Source of the DNA: a virus
Strand: one strand, 5' to 3'
Length of the DNA stretch: 64,000 bases
Virus record (IMG/VR): IMGVR_UViG_3300031951_000083
Location: 22,340-86,339 of that record
The stretch's first letter is position 1, and every line of letters begins with the position of its first letter. Positions 1 to 6,642 of the stretch are shown here, one piece after another. Under the pieces are notes generated by a model that worked only from the letters and a program-made list of their open reading frames with translations, searched no databases and was not told the origin of the DNA. Position numbers and translations under genes: made by a program.

Positions 1-207
1 GTCATCCACTTCTTGTCCTGTAATCCTCATCAATTTTGCACCTTCGTGCTCAAAGTATTCTGGATTGATCACCACTCTAATGGTGTCCTGGTTTTCATTG
101 GGAATCCCCACAATGTCCACATAATTGGCACCTCTATCCCAGGCAGCTGTCAGAATTTCTATCAGCGCCCACACTGGGATTTTCTTTAATGTGATGTTAT
201 TTTCCAT
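1..207 (-). CDS. hypothetical protein, C-terminus cut by window edge
   Basis: An open frame on the minus strand starts with ATG at 207-205 and runs off the left edge without a stop. The visible 69 residues read MENNITLKKIPVWALIEILT and continue with a segment containing GANYVDIVGIPNENQDT. It resembles short hypothetical proteins of Bacteroidota phages that carry an ALIE..ga.YVDI pattern. No function is known. Its start overlaps the end of the next upstream gene by 11 nt, so the two are co-transcribed. Confidence 0.6.
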   Translation of the reverse strand, partial: MENNITLKKIPVWALIEILTAAWDRGANYVDIVGIPNENQDTIRVVINPEYFEHEGAKLMRITGQEVDD

Positions 208-487
208 TTCCTTTTATTTCGTCTTCCTCATCTGGTGTCACCAAATGTAACCATTTATTCAATGGACAAGCACAAGAAAGACATTTTGTTTTAGCTGAGA
301 GCGTACATCCACAATTTGTACAATGATCGTCCACCCTCAAGGTTTTGTAATTCTCTTTATTCTTGGAGTGGTGTTCACAAGCCTCACAAATTGCTAGCCT
401 CTCCTTGCTGGTTTTCTTGATCAGCTCCTTCAGTTCCTTCGGTGGAAGAAGATTGTTCCTCCAACCCTCGTAAATCTGAGAAATCAT
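197..487 (-). CDS. small zinc-ribbon protein
   Basis: This 96-aa protein carries two Cys pairs, CEAC near residue 34 and CTNCGC near residue 56, followed by CLSCACPLNKW. That spacing and the terminal CPLxKW motif match a widespread family of phage zinc-ribbon proteins of unknown role. The N-terminal third is basic (KELKELIKKTSKER). It overlaps genes on both sides in a leftward operon. A structural or DNA-binding role is possible but not shown. Confidence 0.65.
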   Translation of the reverse strand: MISQIYEGWRNNLLPPKELKELIKKTSKERLAICEACEHHSKNKENYKTLRVDDHCTNCGCTLSAKTKCLSCACPLNKWLHLVTPDEEDEIKGNGK

Positions 488-863
488 ATAATCTTGGTTT
501 TAAATCAACAATTGCGTCTGCTGCCAGTTTAAGCTTGAACTCTGCCATATACCTTCTGGCACCTGTCAAATTTGGATCTTGCAGCTTCTTTTCAAACAGA
601 GCTTTAATACTTTCCAGCTTTTCCAGCAACTTATGTGCCTTCTTCTCGTTGAAATAAAACTTTCCAAACCCACTGATTTCCAAGCTCTTACTTGTAGCCA
701 GCGCTTCATTTGCACTTTGAAACTGGTGATTGACAACAGCCTCAATGGTCTTCTCACTCACCATCATTTTGACAGCCATCTTCCTGATCAGGTAGTCCTT
801 CACAGAAAGATTTATGGGCTTATCCGTGAACAAGTCTGAGCTCAAGCGTAATGTCATGTTCAA
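384..863 (-). CDS. HU/IHF-like DNA-binding protein with acidic tail
   Basis: This 159-aa protein has, at about residues 20-72, a segment SVKDYLIRKMAVKM followed by ALATSKSLEISGFGKFYF. The pattern matches the helical N-terminus and first beta strand (..GDsVEL.GFGtF..) of HU/IHF histone-like proteins. The usual beta-arm half is absent and is replaced by a helical Lys-rich stretch and a Glu/Gln/Ser/Thr-rich acidic tail. A nucleoid-like DNA-bending or virion-DNA-binding role is inferred. The start at 863 overlaps the upstream gene by 44 nt. Confidence 0.55.
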   Translation of the reverse strand: MNMTLRLSSDLFTDKPINLSVKDYLIRKMAVKMMVSEKTIEAVVNHQFQSANEALATSKSLEISGFGKFYFNEKKAHKLLEKLESIKALFEKKLQDPNLTGARRYMAEFKLKLAADAIVDLKPRLYDFSDLRGLEEQSSSTEGTEGADQENQQGEASNL

Positions 864-1164
864 AGTTTAACAGGATTTGTGGATTCACCTTTATCTTAGA
901 AGCATCCTTCACCAACACTCCCATCCTCTTCAACTTAGAGATGAGATTGTTAATAGACGGATTGGTGGTTTTGTACTTCTCACAGAAATCTTTCCGAATG
1001 TTGGCATATGAAATGTTTCCTCTAACAGCTGTATAAGCCACCAATTCAATCTCTCTCCTTGTTAGCTTCAAATCATTTACAGCAGACAATACAGTGTAAT
1101 ACCTCTCAGCTAAGAGATAGTTGTCCACTTCTGCCTTTTTCAATTTCTGTAATATAATCTTCAT
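820..1164 (-). CDS. winged-helix protein, possible regulator or replication initiator
   Basis: This 114-aa protein has a central helix-turn-helix-like stretch (LTRREIELVAYTAVRG, then a second helix around SINNLISKLKRMGVLVK) resembling a winged helix. It is the first gene of the leftward operon and sits just behind a strong promoter at 1177-1207. Small winged-helix proteins in this position can be RepL-type initiators or transcription regulators; the sequence does not decide between them. Confidence 0.55.
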   Translation of the reverse strand: MKIILQKLKKAEVDNYLLAERYYTVLSAVNDLKLTRREIELVAYTAVRGNISYANIRKDFCEKYKTTNPSINNLISKLKRMGVLVKDASKIKVNPQILLNFEHDITLELRLVHG

Positions 1165-1176
1165 ATGTAATTCCTA

Positions 1177-1207
1177 CAAAAATAGACCTTATTATAACAC
1201 ATTCAAA
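1177..1207 (-). promoter_or_regulatory. Bacteroidota-type promoter for the leftward operon
   Basis: On the minus strand, TTTG (plus 1204-1207) is followed after exactly 19 nt by TATTTTTG (plus 1177-1184). This matches the Bacteroidota sigma-ABfr consensus TTTG-N19-TAnnTTTG. The ATG of the leftward gene lies only 12 nt downstream of the -7 box, so the leader is very short. Confidence 0.75.
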
Positions 1208-1388
1208 TACAATATTTTACCCAATTGCTATATTATGCACTTTTTCCATTCTATCAGGAGGAACAACAATCTGTTATCCATCCCCACCCAACCACCCCAA
1301 AGTTAAAGATCCTCCATAACACCATCCAAATATTTTTCCCATAACAATCCCCCAATAGTGAACAACCTTATATAAAACACTCCCCTCT

Positions 1389-1439
1389 GTCAGGCTATTC
1401 CCTGACAAACCTCCCCCCTGTGTCAGGCTACACCCTGAC
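1389..1439. repeat. two near-identical inverted repeats, operator-like
   Basis: GTCAGGCTATTCCCTGAC (1389-1406) and GTCAGGCTACACCCTGAC (1422-1439) are each palindromic (GTCAGG...CCTGAC) and differ only in three loop positions. Their starts are 33 bp apart, about three helical turns. This looks like a pair of dimer-binding operators or origin iterons. Confidence 0.65.
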
Positions 1440-1454
1440 ATTTCACGTGGAACA
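1439..1454. promoter_or_regulatory. parS-like palindrome
   Basis: CATTTCACGTGGAACA matches 14 of 16 positions of the bacterial parS form TGTTTCACGTGGAACA, including the whole CACGTG core and the entire right arm. It directly abuts the second inverted repeat. No ParB gene is visible in this window, so recruitment of host ParB or of a phage ParB encoded elsewhere is only an inference. Confidence 0.4.
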
Positions 1455-1575
1455 TTTCCATGGTAAAATCTTTTGTGTGAAAGGGGGAGGAGGGTACTTC
1501 CAACAGCAACCCCACGCATGATTTAGCGAGTTGGGGTAGCCTCCCCAATCATTAATCATTAAAATCAAAATCAAA

Positions 1576-1971
1576 ATGGCGTTAAATTACAAAAAGGTCG
1601 AGTACCAGGGGACTGGTGACTTCACATTCGAAGACATGGGAACAGTAGCTAGCAACTTCAAGGGTCATTCCTTGAGATTCACTAAGAAGAATCTCGCTAG
1701 TGACAAGCGTGTCACTCTGATTGCTAAGAAGGGTGATAAAGAATTCATCCTGCCTTGTAGTGAGCCACTTAGTAAGGTGATTCGCAAAGCTTTGGAAGGC
1801 GGCAAGAGTCAGCGTGATGTGTTAAGTGTCATTGCTAAGCTCAACGTGTTCCAGAGTGAAGATGGTGAGCGCTACTTCGTGATGCAACCTGCTGGTGACC
1901 AACTTGAAGCATTTGCTGTTGACAGCCTTGCTAAGAGTGAAGAACTCAGCTGGGAAGATGTTGCGTTCTAA
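1576..1971 (+). CDS. hypothetical protein, probably highly expressed early gene
   Basis: This 131-aa soluble protein is not recognised. It contains KKNLASDKRVTLIAKKGDKE and ends in an acidic SEELSWEDVAF segment. It is the first rightward gene after the divergent control region, is monocistronic, and is followed at once by a strong UUCG-capped terminator. An abundant early product is inferred from that arrangement. The ATG at 1576 follows an A-rich leader. Confidence 0.75.
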   Translation: MALNYKKVEYQGTGDFTFEDMGTVASNFKGHSLRFTKKNLASDKRVTLIAKKGDKEFILPCSEPLSKVIRKALEGGKSQRDVLSVIAKLNVFQSEDGERYFVMQPAGDQLEAFAVDSLAKSEELSWEDVAF

Positions 1972-1979
1972 GATTGTAA

Positions 1980-2008
1980 GAGAGCTCCTTCGGGGGCTCT
2001 CTTCTTCT
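1980..2008 (+). terminator. rho-independent terminator with UUCG loop
   Basis: Arms 1980-1988 and 1993-2001 form a 9-bp stem (GAGAGCTCC / GGGGCTCTC with one wobble) capped by TTCG and followed by a T-rich run. Confidence 0.85.
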
Positions 2009-2060
2009 TATATATAGGGTGGGTCATAAGACATCAGGGTGGGTTATTGAAAAAGTAAAC

Positions 2061-2120
2061 ATTTTGTTTAACGTTAAATAACTTTTTACGGGGTTTTTTG
2101 ATGTTGTCGTTAAACAAAAT
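2061..2120. repeat. 13-bp perfect inverted repeat in intergenic region
   Basis: ATTTTGTTTAACG (2061-2073) and CGTTAAACAAAAT (2108-2120) are exact inverted copies 34 bp apart, within the 274-nt gap between genes at 1971 and 2284. The gap also has a direct repeat AGGGTGGGT near 2016 and 2037. A regulator-binding site for the following gene is inferred; no gene is visible in the gap. Confidence 0.55.
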
Positions 2121-2283
2121 AATATACATGGAAAGCTCATTGTTATCAAATGTCATTGATAATCAATTAGTTATGAGAAAATTTGTGTGAGAGTGAGAGT
2201 TGTGGTAGATACCATCATGGATATAAAAGGCTTTTGTAAGAGCCACAAACAAACAAGAAATAACACGCAATAAATATAGCTTT

Positions 2284-2526
2284 ATGTACATCATCATTAA
2301 CAAAACCAAGCAAACTAGGTATTTACATGAAGATAGTTTTCCTAGTGCTGTATTAGATGAAATGTTAGACAATGGAGATAGAGTGATTGTTATTAGTCTA
2401 TACACTAATTTATTTAAAGTTCCCTTTATGGAGGAATTGAATGGTGTTAGACAATGGTGTTGGGAGAATTTTCCCTTGGATAGAGAAACATTGTTAAACT
2501 ATGGTATTAATTATAAGAACCTGTAA
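2284..2526 (+). CDS. hypothetical small protein
   Basis: This 80-aa protein of unknown function begins MYIIINKTKQTRYLHEDSF. It has no membrane segment and no recognised motif. Its stop codon lies inside the loop of the following terminator hairpin. Confidence 0.6.
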   Translation: MYIIINKTKQTRYLHEDSFPSAVLDEMLDNGDRVIVISLYTNLFKVPFMEELNGVRQWCWENFPLDRETLLNYGINYKNL

Positions 2527-2540
2527 CAGGGTTCTTTTTT
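2515..2540 (+). terminator. rho-independent terminator overlapping a stop codon
   Basis: AAGAACC and GGGTTCTT form a stem around CTGTAACA, followed by a T run to 2540. The TAA of the upstream gene (2524-2526) is in the loop. Confidence 0.75.
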
Positions 2541-2597
2541 CTTTTGTCCTTATTATCCCAATCTATAAAATGGCTGTATACAGCCGCTAACAACGTT

Positions 2598-2792
2598 ATG
2601 GAAAGATATGCATTAGTGTTAACAAGCAGTGGTTTTGTTGTGACACTGTACGAAACATGGTTTGAGAATCAGTCTATGGGCTCTGTTGTAGACACAAGCT
2701 CTAACAGACAAGCTCTGGAGGATGAAGCTGATCAACGCAATTATGAGCGTGAGCAGCAATTGGAATTTGATTTATATGACTATAACTTCTAA
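2598..2792 (+). CDS. hypothetical small acidic protein
   Basis: A 64-aa frame starts at ATG 2598 (MERYALVLTSSGFVV). The frame is open further upstream from a TTG at 2544, but that would begin in the T run of the terminator, so the ATG is preferred. The C-terminal half is rich in Asp/Glu/Gln. No function recognised. Confidence 0.5.
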   Translation: MERYALVLTSSGFVVTLYETWFENQSMGSVVDTSSNRQALEDEADQRNYEREQQLEFDLYDYNF

Positions 2793-2803
2793 ATCAATCA
2801 GTT

Positions 2804-3040
2804 ATGCAAACAATTCCAAAAATTGGACTGGTGAATGCTGTAGCTACACCACCAAGACCTGTAAATATGCTCACAATGATTATTAATGAGGAATTCCACA
2901 TGTCTTCACGACACATGATGATATATATGTGCGTGTATACAATGGAAGAGCTCATTTATTCACGTGCTGGGATAGCCAAAAGGCATCTCAAGGCATATGA
3001 TGCTGCTCTTGAGGAATTACAAGAACAAAGAGCCCATTAA
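2804..3040 (+). CDS. hypothetical small protein
   Basis: This 78-aa protein (MQTIPKIGLVNAVATPPRP...) is Met-rich in its centre and ends in a Glu/Gln-rich helix. No family recognised. Its TAA lies in the loop of the following terminator. Confidence 0.55.
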   Translation: MQTIPKIGLVNAVATPPRPVNMLTMIINEEFHMSSRHMMIYMCVYTMEELIYSRAGIAKRHLKAYDAALEELQEQRAH

Positions 3041-3052
3041 GGGCTCTTTTTG
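3027..3052 (+). terminator. rho-independent terminator overlapping a stop codon
   Basis: AGAGCCC and GGGCTCT pair across ATTAA, followed by TTTTTG. The stop codon at 3038-3040 is in the loop. Confidence 0.85.
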
Positions 3053-3059
3053 TTAATGC

Positions 3060-3430
3060 ACCATAACTCTTGTGGATATAAAGACTTCTTACAAAAAAGG
3101 TATCAAAGCGCAGAAGAGCGTACCTGTAATGTTCCTGTAAAATGGAGAGTAAGATGTGAAACCACCTGATTAATTATAAATCTGCAGCAGAATACAGATA
3201 CCTAGTAATAGGTCAACGGATTAGTTACTTAAGAGTGCTTAATTGCGAAGTAGAAACACTAATCATTTAATCAGCTCCTAAGGAAGAGCAGTTGTAATAG
3301 AACCCAACTGAGGTCGATGTTATCCTGATTTAGTTCAGGCTGTAGTGGACTCTACATGAGACTACATGAAATCATACTACTATTACAACTGAGTTGCAGA
3401 AGGGCAATTTATTGCTAAACTCAAAAACCA
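3060..3430 (+). ncRNA. structured noncoding RNA of about 370 nt, family unknown
   Basis: No coding frame is supportable here, but base-pairing is dense. AGGTA/TACCT pairs 3098-3102 with 3121-3125. ATCTG/CAGAT pairs 3180-3184 with 3195-3199, and ACCTA-GTAA-TAGGT (3200-3213) is capped by a GNRA tetraloop. GATTAGT/ACTAATC pairs 3219-3225 with 3258-3264. A perfect 12-bp helix joins 3289-3300 and 3380-3391, enclosing the CCTGA/TCAGG hairpin near 3324-3339, and GAGTT/AACTC follows. It lies behind a terminator and in front of a protein gene. It shares the words GAGCAGTT and TAGTTCAGG, in the same order, with the RNA at 10703-11232. Transcript ends are estimated. Confidence 0.6.
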
Positions 3431-3436
3431 ATCTAT

Positions 3437-3730
3437 ATGTCAGAAACTTTACCAAAAGTGTTCCTTGTTATCTATGACAATGGACTAAACCACGATGAAC
3501 ACCATCATTATGTTGAGAAAGTGTTTGCTACAGAAGAATCAGCTAGAGCATATGCTGAACAGAGAACAGAAGAAGCCAAGTTCAATCCTATGTCCAGAGA
3601 GGAATATTATGCTCAACAGGATGATGAGGATTGTACATCATATGAAGATTATCTTCTATATGAAGGAGGTGTTCACTTCATGTATTCTGACCAGAGCTGG
3701 ATTGTTGCACCAATGGATCTTCACCCATAA
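3437..3730 (+). CDS. hypothetical acidic protein
   Basis: This 97-aa protein is rich in Glu, Asp, Tyr and His (HDEHHHYVEKVFATEESARA). The frame begins after an A-rich leader behind the structured RNA. No family recognised. Confidence 0.6.
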   Translation: MSETLPKVFLVIYDNGLNHDEHHHYVEKVFATEESARAYAEQRTEEAKFNPMSREEYYAQQDDEDCTSYEDYLLYEGGVHFMYSDQSWIVAPMDLHP

Positions 3731-3748
3731 TCTAAAACGTCTACTAAC

Positions 3749-3886
3749 ATGTACGAATTTATCACCATGTACACTACGTTCAGAGTAACAGATGTGTACC
3801 CATCAGCACTCAATCCAACTTTTGATGCTGCTGTTGTCGTCTATCCTAATGGAATGCCATCACTTTTTTACATCTCTAAAAACTAA
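3749..3886 (+). CDS. hypothetical 45-aa protein
   Basis: A short frame (MYEFITMYTTFRVTDVYPSA..., ending FYISKN) fits exactly between two genes in the same orientation, with 4 nt to the next start. Its size and packing suggest it is real, but there is no homology evidence. Confidence 0.45.
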   Translation: MYEFITMYTTFRVTDVYPSALNPTFDAAVVVYPNGMPSLFYISKN

Positions 3887-3890
3887 CAAC

Positions 3891-4109
3891 GTGAAAAACA
3901 AAATCATTGGAGCAATTTCCTTACTAATCGCATTTGTTATTATGTTCACCTCACCAGTGATATATGATAACTATTTCAGTTATTTCCAACTGGAGAAAAC
4001 AGGTCAAGCAGGTTTGGTTGTAAGTCTCTCTCTTGCATTTGCAATTTACATCTTCGGTGGAATTGCATTTGAATTCCTCACCAAAAAACAAGACAATCAT
4101 GAAAGCTGA
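3891..4109 (+). CDS. small membrane protein with two TM helices
   Basis: A GTG start at 3891 gives a 72-aa protein. IIGAISLLIAFVIMFT and LVVSLSLAFAIYIFGGIAF are clear membrane helices joined by a short loop. The frame is open farther upstream, but the GTG directly after the preceding stop gives a hydrophobic N-terminus and is preferred. A role in the host envelope is inferred only from topology. It overlaps the next start by 11 nt. Confidence 0.6.
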   Translation: MKNKIIGAISLLIAFVIMFTSPVIYDNYFSYFQLEKTGQAGLVVSLSLAFAIYIFGGIAFEFLTKKQDNHES

Positions 4110-4398
4110 AAGAAAACGTATGGCTGCTCTGTTACAGAGAATGTTAGACCATGAAGAACTATTTAATGTAGGCTTGTGCATGTGGGCAGCAAGTATGGAA
4201 ACTGCTGGTTATTTTACAGCTAGAGAAGAATTTGATGTACGAGATTACATTGGCAGAAATAGACCTACAGAGAGATGGACTTATGATGCTCTGTTTTATC
4301 AGAATGGACCAGACAGTGTTTACTACTGGAAAACATTTGAACTGGGCCCAAGAAAGCGTTGGCTCAAGAAACATATTAAATCACTCCTAAAAGATTGA
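4099..4398 (+). CDS. GLC.W family paralogue 1 of 5
   Basis: This 99-aa protein is the first of five tandem paralogues. Shared features are an N-terminal helix (LLQRMLDHEELF), the signature GLCMWA at about residue 25, a middle YF..e....YI segment, then YYWKTFELGPRKRWLKKHI near the C-terminus. The start at 4099 (MKAERKR) overlaps the previous gene. The family is not recognised. The conserved Cys and Trp and the basic PR..W.KKHI tail point to one compact fold, possibly nucleic-acid or host-protein binding. Confidence 0.7.
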   Translation: MKAERKRMAALLQRMLDHEELFNVGLCMWAASMETAGYFTAREEFDVRDYIGRNRPTERWTYDALFYQNGPDSVYYWKTFELGPRKRWLKKHIKSLLKD

Positions 4399-4402
4399 TG
4401 AC

Positions 4403-4690
4403 ATGAGAACAGTATTAGAGCTATTAGAGGTGATGAATCAGAATCGTCACCTCTTTAGAGATGGATTGTGCCACTGGGCTCTTGATTTGTATGGATGTGA
4501 TCTGATTGATTCACAAGAGTATTTCCTCTTGAAGACATACATCAAGGATAACAAACCGTCAACGTTCTCTTCATGGAATGCCTTTTTCGGAATATCAGCA
4601 CCATTCTATTGGAAAAAAGGAGATCCAGAACCAAGAATCCAATGGTTATTACGTCACATTAAAAAGCTTGAACATGAGAAATATCGTTGA
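4403..4690 (+). CDS. GLC.W family paralogue 2 of 5
   Basis: This 95-aa protein has the same plan: LELLEVMNQNRHLF, then DGLCHWALDLY, then APFYWKKGDPEPRIQWLLRH. It starts 5 nt after copy 1 and overlaps copy 3 by 17 nt. Confidence 0.7.
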   Translation: MRTVLELLEVMNQNRHLFRDGLCHWALDLYGCDLIDSQEYFLLKTYIKDNKPSTFSSWNAFFGISAPFYWKKGDPEPRIQWLLRHIKKLEHEKYR

Positions 4691-4961
4691 ACTCTTAGAA
4701 CTTATGCTCGAAAACGAGCATAGGTTCTATCTTGGGTTGTGTACATGGGCGCAAACATTGCTTGTCTATAAAACAATCACGTTTGAGGAACACCAGCTTT
4801 TGAGCAAATTCATTCTTGACAATCCACCAAGCAAATGGAGTTTTGATAGAATATGGTATTGGCCTGGTGATAGTGATGGGTTTTATTGGGAATATGGAGA
4901 AATAGCTCCAAGAAGACGTTGGATCAAAAGGCACATCAATCTCCTCACCAAAAAGAAATAG
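4674..4961 (+). CDS. GLC.W family paralogue 3 of 5
   Basis: This 95-aa protein begins MRNIVELLELMLENEHRF, followed by LGLCTWAQ and the C-terminal EIAPRRRWIKRHINLL. The start at ATG 4674 is chosen by alignment to copies 2 and 5, which begin at the same position of the fold. Confidence 0.7.
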   Translation: MRNIVELLELMLENEHRFYLGLCTWAQTLLVYKTITFEEHQLLSKFILDNPPSKWSFDRIWYWPGDSDGFYWEYGEIAPRRRWIKRHINLLTKKK

Positions 4962-4963
4962 CC

Positions 4964-5284
4964 ATGGAAAAAGTTTATCTTGATAGTAAAAGAAATCTAC
5001 CTGTTCGTGAGCTGTTGAAAATGCTGCTTGAACGAAAGGATTTATTTTCCACTGGTTTATGTATGTGGGTGACAGAAATGTACTACCATGATTATTTCAC
5101 TTTGGATGAGAAATGGAAAGTGCATAGATATATTGATAGACATGAGCCCAAAAAGTTTGTGGATGAGATATATTTTTGGAAAAGAGGATCAATCAAGCCA
5201 CGAATCAACTGGATTAAAAAACACATTCAACTACTTGAAAATGAGAAAGTTAAGCGATCTACTAGAAGTAATACTTCAAAATAA
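4964..5284 (+). CDS. GLC.W family paralogue 4 of 5
   Basis: This 106-aa protein has an extra N-terminal 12 residues (MEKVYLDSKRNL), then RELLKMLLERKDLF, STGLCMWVTEMY and SIKPRINWIKKHIQLL. Its end overlaps copy 5 by 44 nt, so its basic C-terminus is read through the start of the next copy in another frame. Confidence 0.7.
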   Translation: MEKVYLDSKRNLPVRELLKMLLERKDLFSTGLCMWVTEMYYHDYFTLDEKWKVHRYIDRHEPKKFVDEIYFWKRGSIKPRINWIKKHIQLLENEKVKRSTRSNTSK

Positions 5285-5528
5285 AAAGTTCTTTGGAACT
5301 GGCTTATGTGGATTAATCATTCGACTTTATTATGCAAAAATCATCACAGCTGAAGAAGAAGACGCATTGCTTTGTTATATTGACGATCATGCACCAAAGA
5401 ATTTCTTCTATGATGTGTACAAAGATTTGCTTTGCAAGCCCAATTATTGGTATCCACTAGGTTGGTGGTGGCCAAGAGAACGTTGGATTAAGAAACATAT
5501 CAAAAAACTGTCAAAACAGGGGATGTAG
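5241..5528 (+). CDS. GLC.W family paralogue 5 of 5
   Basis: This 95-aa protein (MRKLSDLLEVILQNKKFF, GTGLCGLIIRLYY, WWPRERWIKKHIKKL) is the most diverged copy: the Trp of GLC.W is replaced by Ile. It ends the tandem block. Confidence 0.7.
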   Translation: MRKLSDLLEVILQNKKFFGTGLCGLIIRLYYAKIITAEEEDALLCYIDDHAPKNFFYDVYKDLLCKPNYWYPLGWWWPRERWIKKHIKKLSKQGM

Positions 5529-5538
5529 CAATCCACTA

Positions 5539-5606
5539 AATGGTGTGCCCAACGTTGGCGCAGATAATTGGGAGTAATTATGAAAGCACTCACACACCAT
5601 TTTTAA
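5539..5606 (+). terminator. structured terminator or small RNA
   Basis: AATGGTGTG (5539-5547) pairs with CACACCATT (5593-5601), followed by T's. The enclosed segment includes the palindrome CCAACGTTGG. It closes the GLC.W block. The long apical region leaves open a small structured RNA. Confidence 0.55.
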
Positions 5607-5629
5607 TCAAAAAATAAACTTTTATAATC

Positions 5630-6242
5630 ATGACAAAGTTACCACTACTTACCATCTTGCTAGAAAACAAAAATCATGTAGAGCAAGAAGCAGCGTTAGA
5701 GCTTTTGCGTAAAAAAGGTGTTCCTGTTTGGGGTAAATTTAAAATTTCCAGATGAAAATTATCCCTATATATGTTGGGATGGAAAACATTTGGTTCAAAC
5801 AAAAGGTCAACTGCATTATGATCGTACAGTGACATCCATTACAGAATTCATTTCATTGTTTACAACATCTGAGAAAACAGTGATTCTCAACGATCAATAT
5901 ACAGCTAAAATCAATTATGATGAAAAAGTTGTAGAAGTGGGTTGTCAGAAAATTGCTTTTGAAAAAGTCAAAGAGTTGTATGATGGAATAGTTAATAAAG
6001 AGATTCCATTAATAAAAGAAATGACATATGAAGAATGGATGACTTTTCTTCCACATCACTATGTTGAAAGTGCATTGAAATATGTAAGAAAAGATCCTAA
6101 TAAGTGTAAAAGTGGTGTTAAAACTTTACATGAAGCTTTGCATGGTGCATTTACATGGTGCGCAACAGAAGAAGGACATGACTATTGGTCTTCGTTGCAC
6201 AAAAAACTCACAACAGAGTATTACAATAAAACAAAATCATAA
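5630..6242 (+). pseudogene. VGC.-PFEK family gene with a single-base frameshift
   Basis: The frame from ATG 5630 encodes MTKLPLLTILLENKNHVEQE and LLRKKGVPVWGKFK, then stops at 5753. The remainder (FPDENYPYICW, VVEVGCQKIAFEKVKELYD and a C-terminal extension) continues in the +1 frame to 6242. Removing one A from the A4 run at 5741-5744 gives a continuous protein that aligns without gaps to the neighbour at 6643 (EQEAL..LLRK.GV....-FPD.EYPYIYW). This is either a natural frameshift mutation, a sequence error, or a programmed +1 shift. The C-terminal extension of about 75 aa (EEWMTFLPHHYVESALKYV) is not in the paralogues. Confidence 0.65.
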
Positions 6243-6253
6243 AATCAAACTAC

Positions 6254-6640
6254 ATGAAAAAGCGTTTACTACCAAGCGAGAATATCGCATTGTCTGTTAA
6301 GTCAGCAATTGCACAAAATGCAGTTATTAATTTCTTCAGAGCAAATCGCATTGAAGTTTATGAAGAAACCACCCAATTTGATCCTGAATATCCCTATTTG
6401 TATTGGGATGGTGAAGATTTGCATTTGTGTCAGACATCAGATTTTGATGATAAGAAAGTTGTTGACACTGTTGAGGAGTTTCTGGAGCTGTTCTTCAGCT
6501 ACTATCCATCATTGCAATTGAATGAAGAATATACAGCATACATTGATCCTAAAAAGGAAATAGTTACCATTGGCAGTGAGGAAATTCCTTTTGAAAAGAT
6601 CATGGAGCTTGCAAAAATTGTAGATAACACAAAATCGTAA
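6254..6640 (+). CDS. VGC.-PFEK family paralogue
   Basis: This 128-aa protein has the shared order: N-terminal helix (NAVINFFRANRIEVYEET), PEYPYLYWDG, a central helix (TVEEFLELFF), LNEEYTAYIDPKKEIVTIGS and the closing EEIPFEKIMELAKIV. Function unknown. The domain order is identical to the genes before and after it. Confidence 0.7.
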   Translation: MKKRLLPSENIALSVKSAIAQNAVINFFRANRIEVYEETTQFDPEYPYLYWDGEDLHLCQTSDFDDKKVVDTVEEFLELFFSYYPSLQLNEEYTAYIDPKKEIVTIGSEEIPFEKIMELAKIVDNTKS

Positions 6641-6642
6641 TT

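Larger units (their letters stand above)
1208..1575. other. divergent intergenic region, candidate origin or control region
   Basis: This 368-nt stretch has no supportable gene and separates leftward from rightward transcription. It contains a C-rich strand bias around 1380-1420, two near-identical inverted repeats (1389-1439), a parS-like site (1439-1454) and a further hairpin TTGGGG-TAGCCT-CCCCAA at 1531-1548 just before the rightward gene. Divergent transcription plus clustered palindromes is typical of replication origins or centromere/control regions; which one is not decided here. Confidence 0.5.

Noticed and set aside
1274-1519. Minus-strand open frame of 81 codons across the inverted repeats
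   Set aside because: Its composition follows the palindromes and C-rich tract; it is in a divergent control region and shows no family features.
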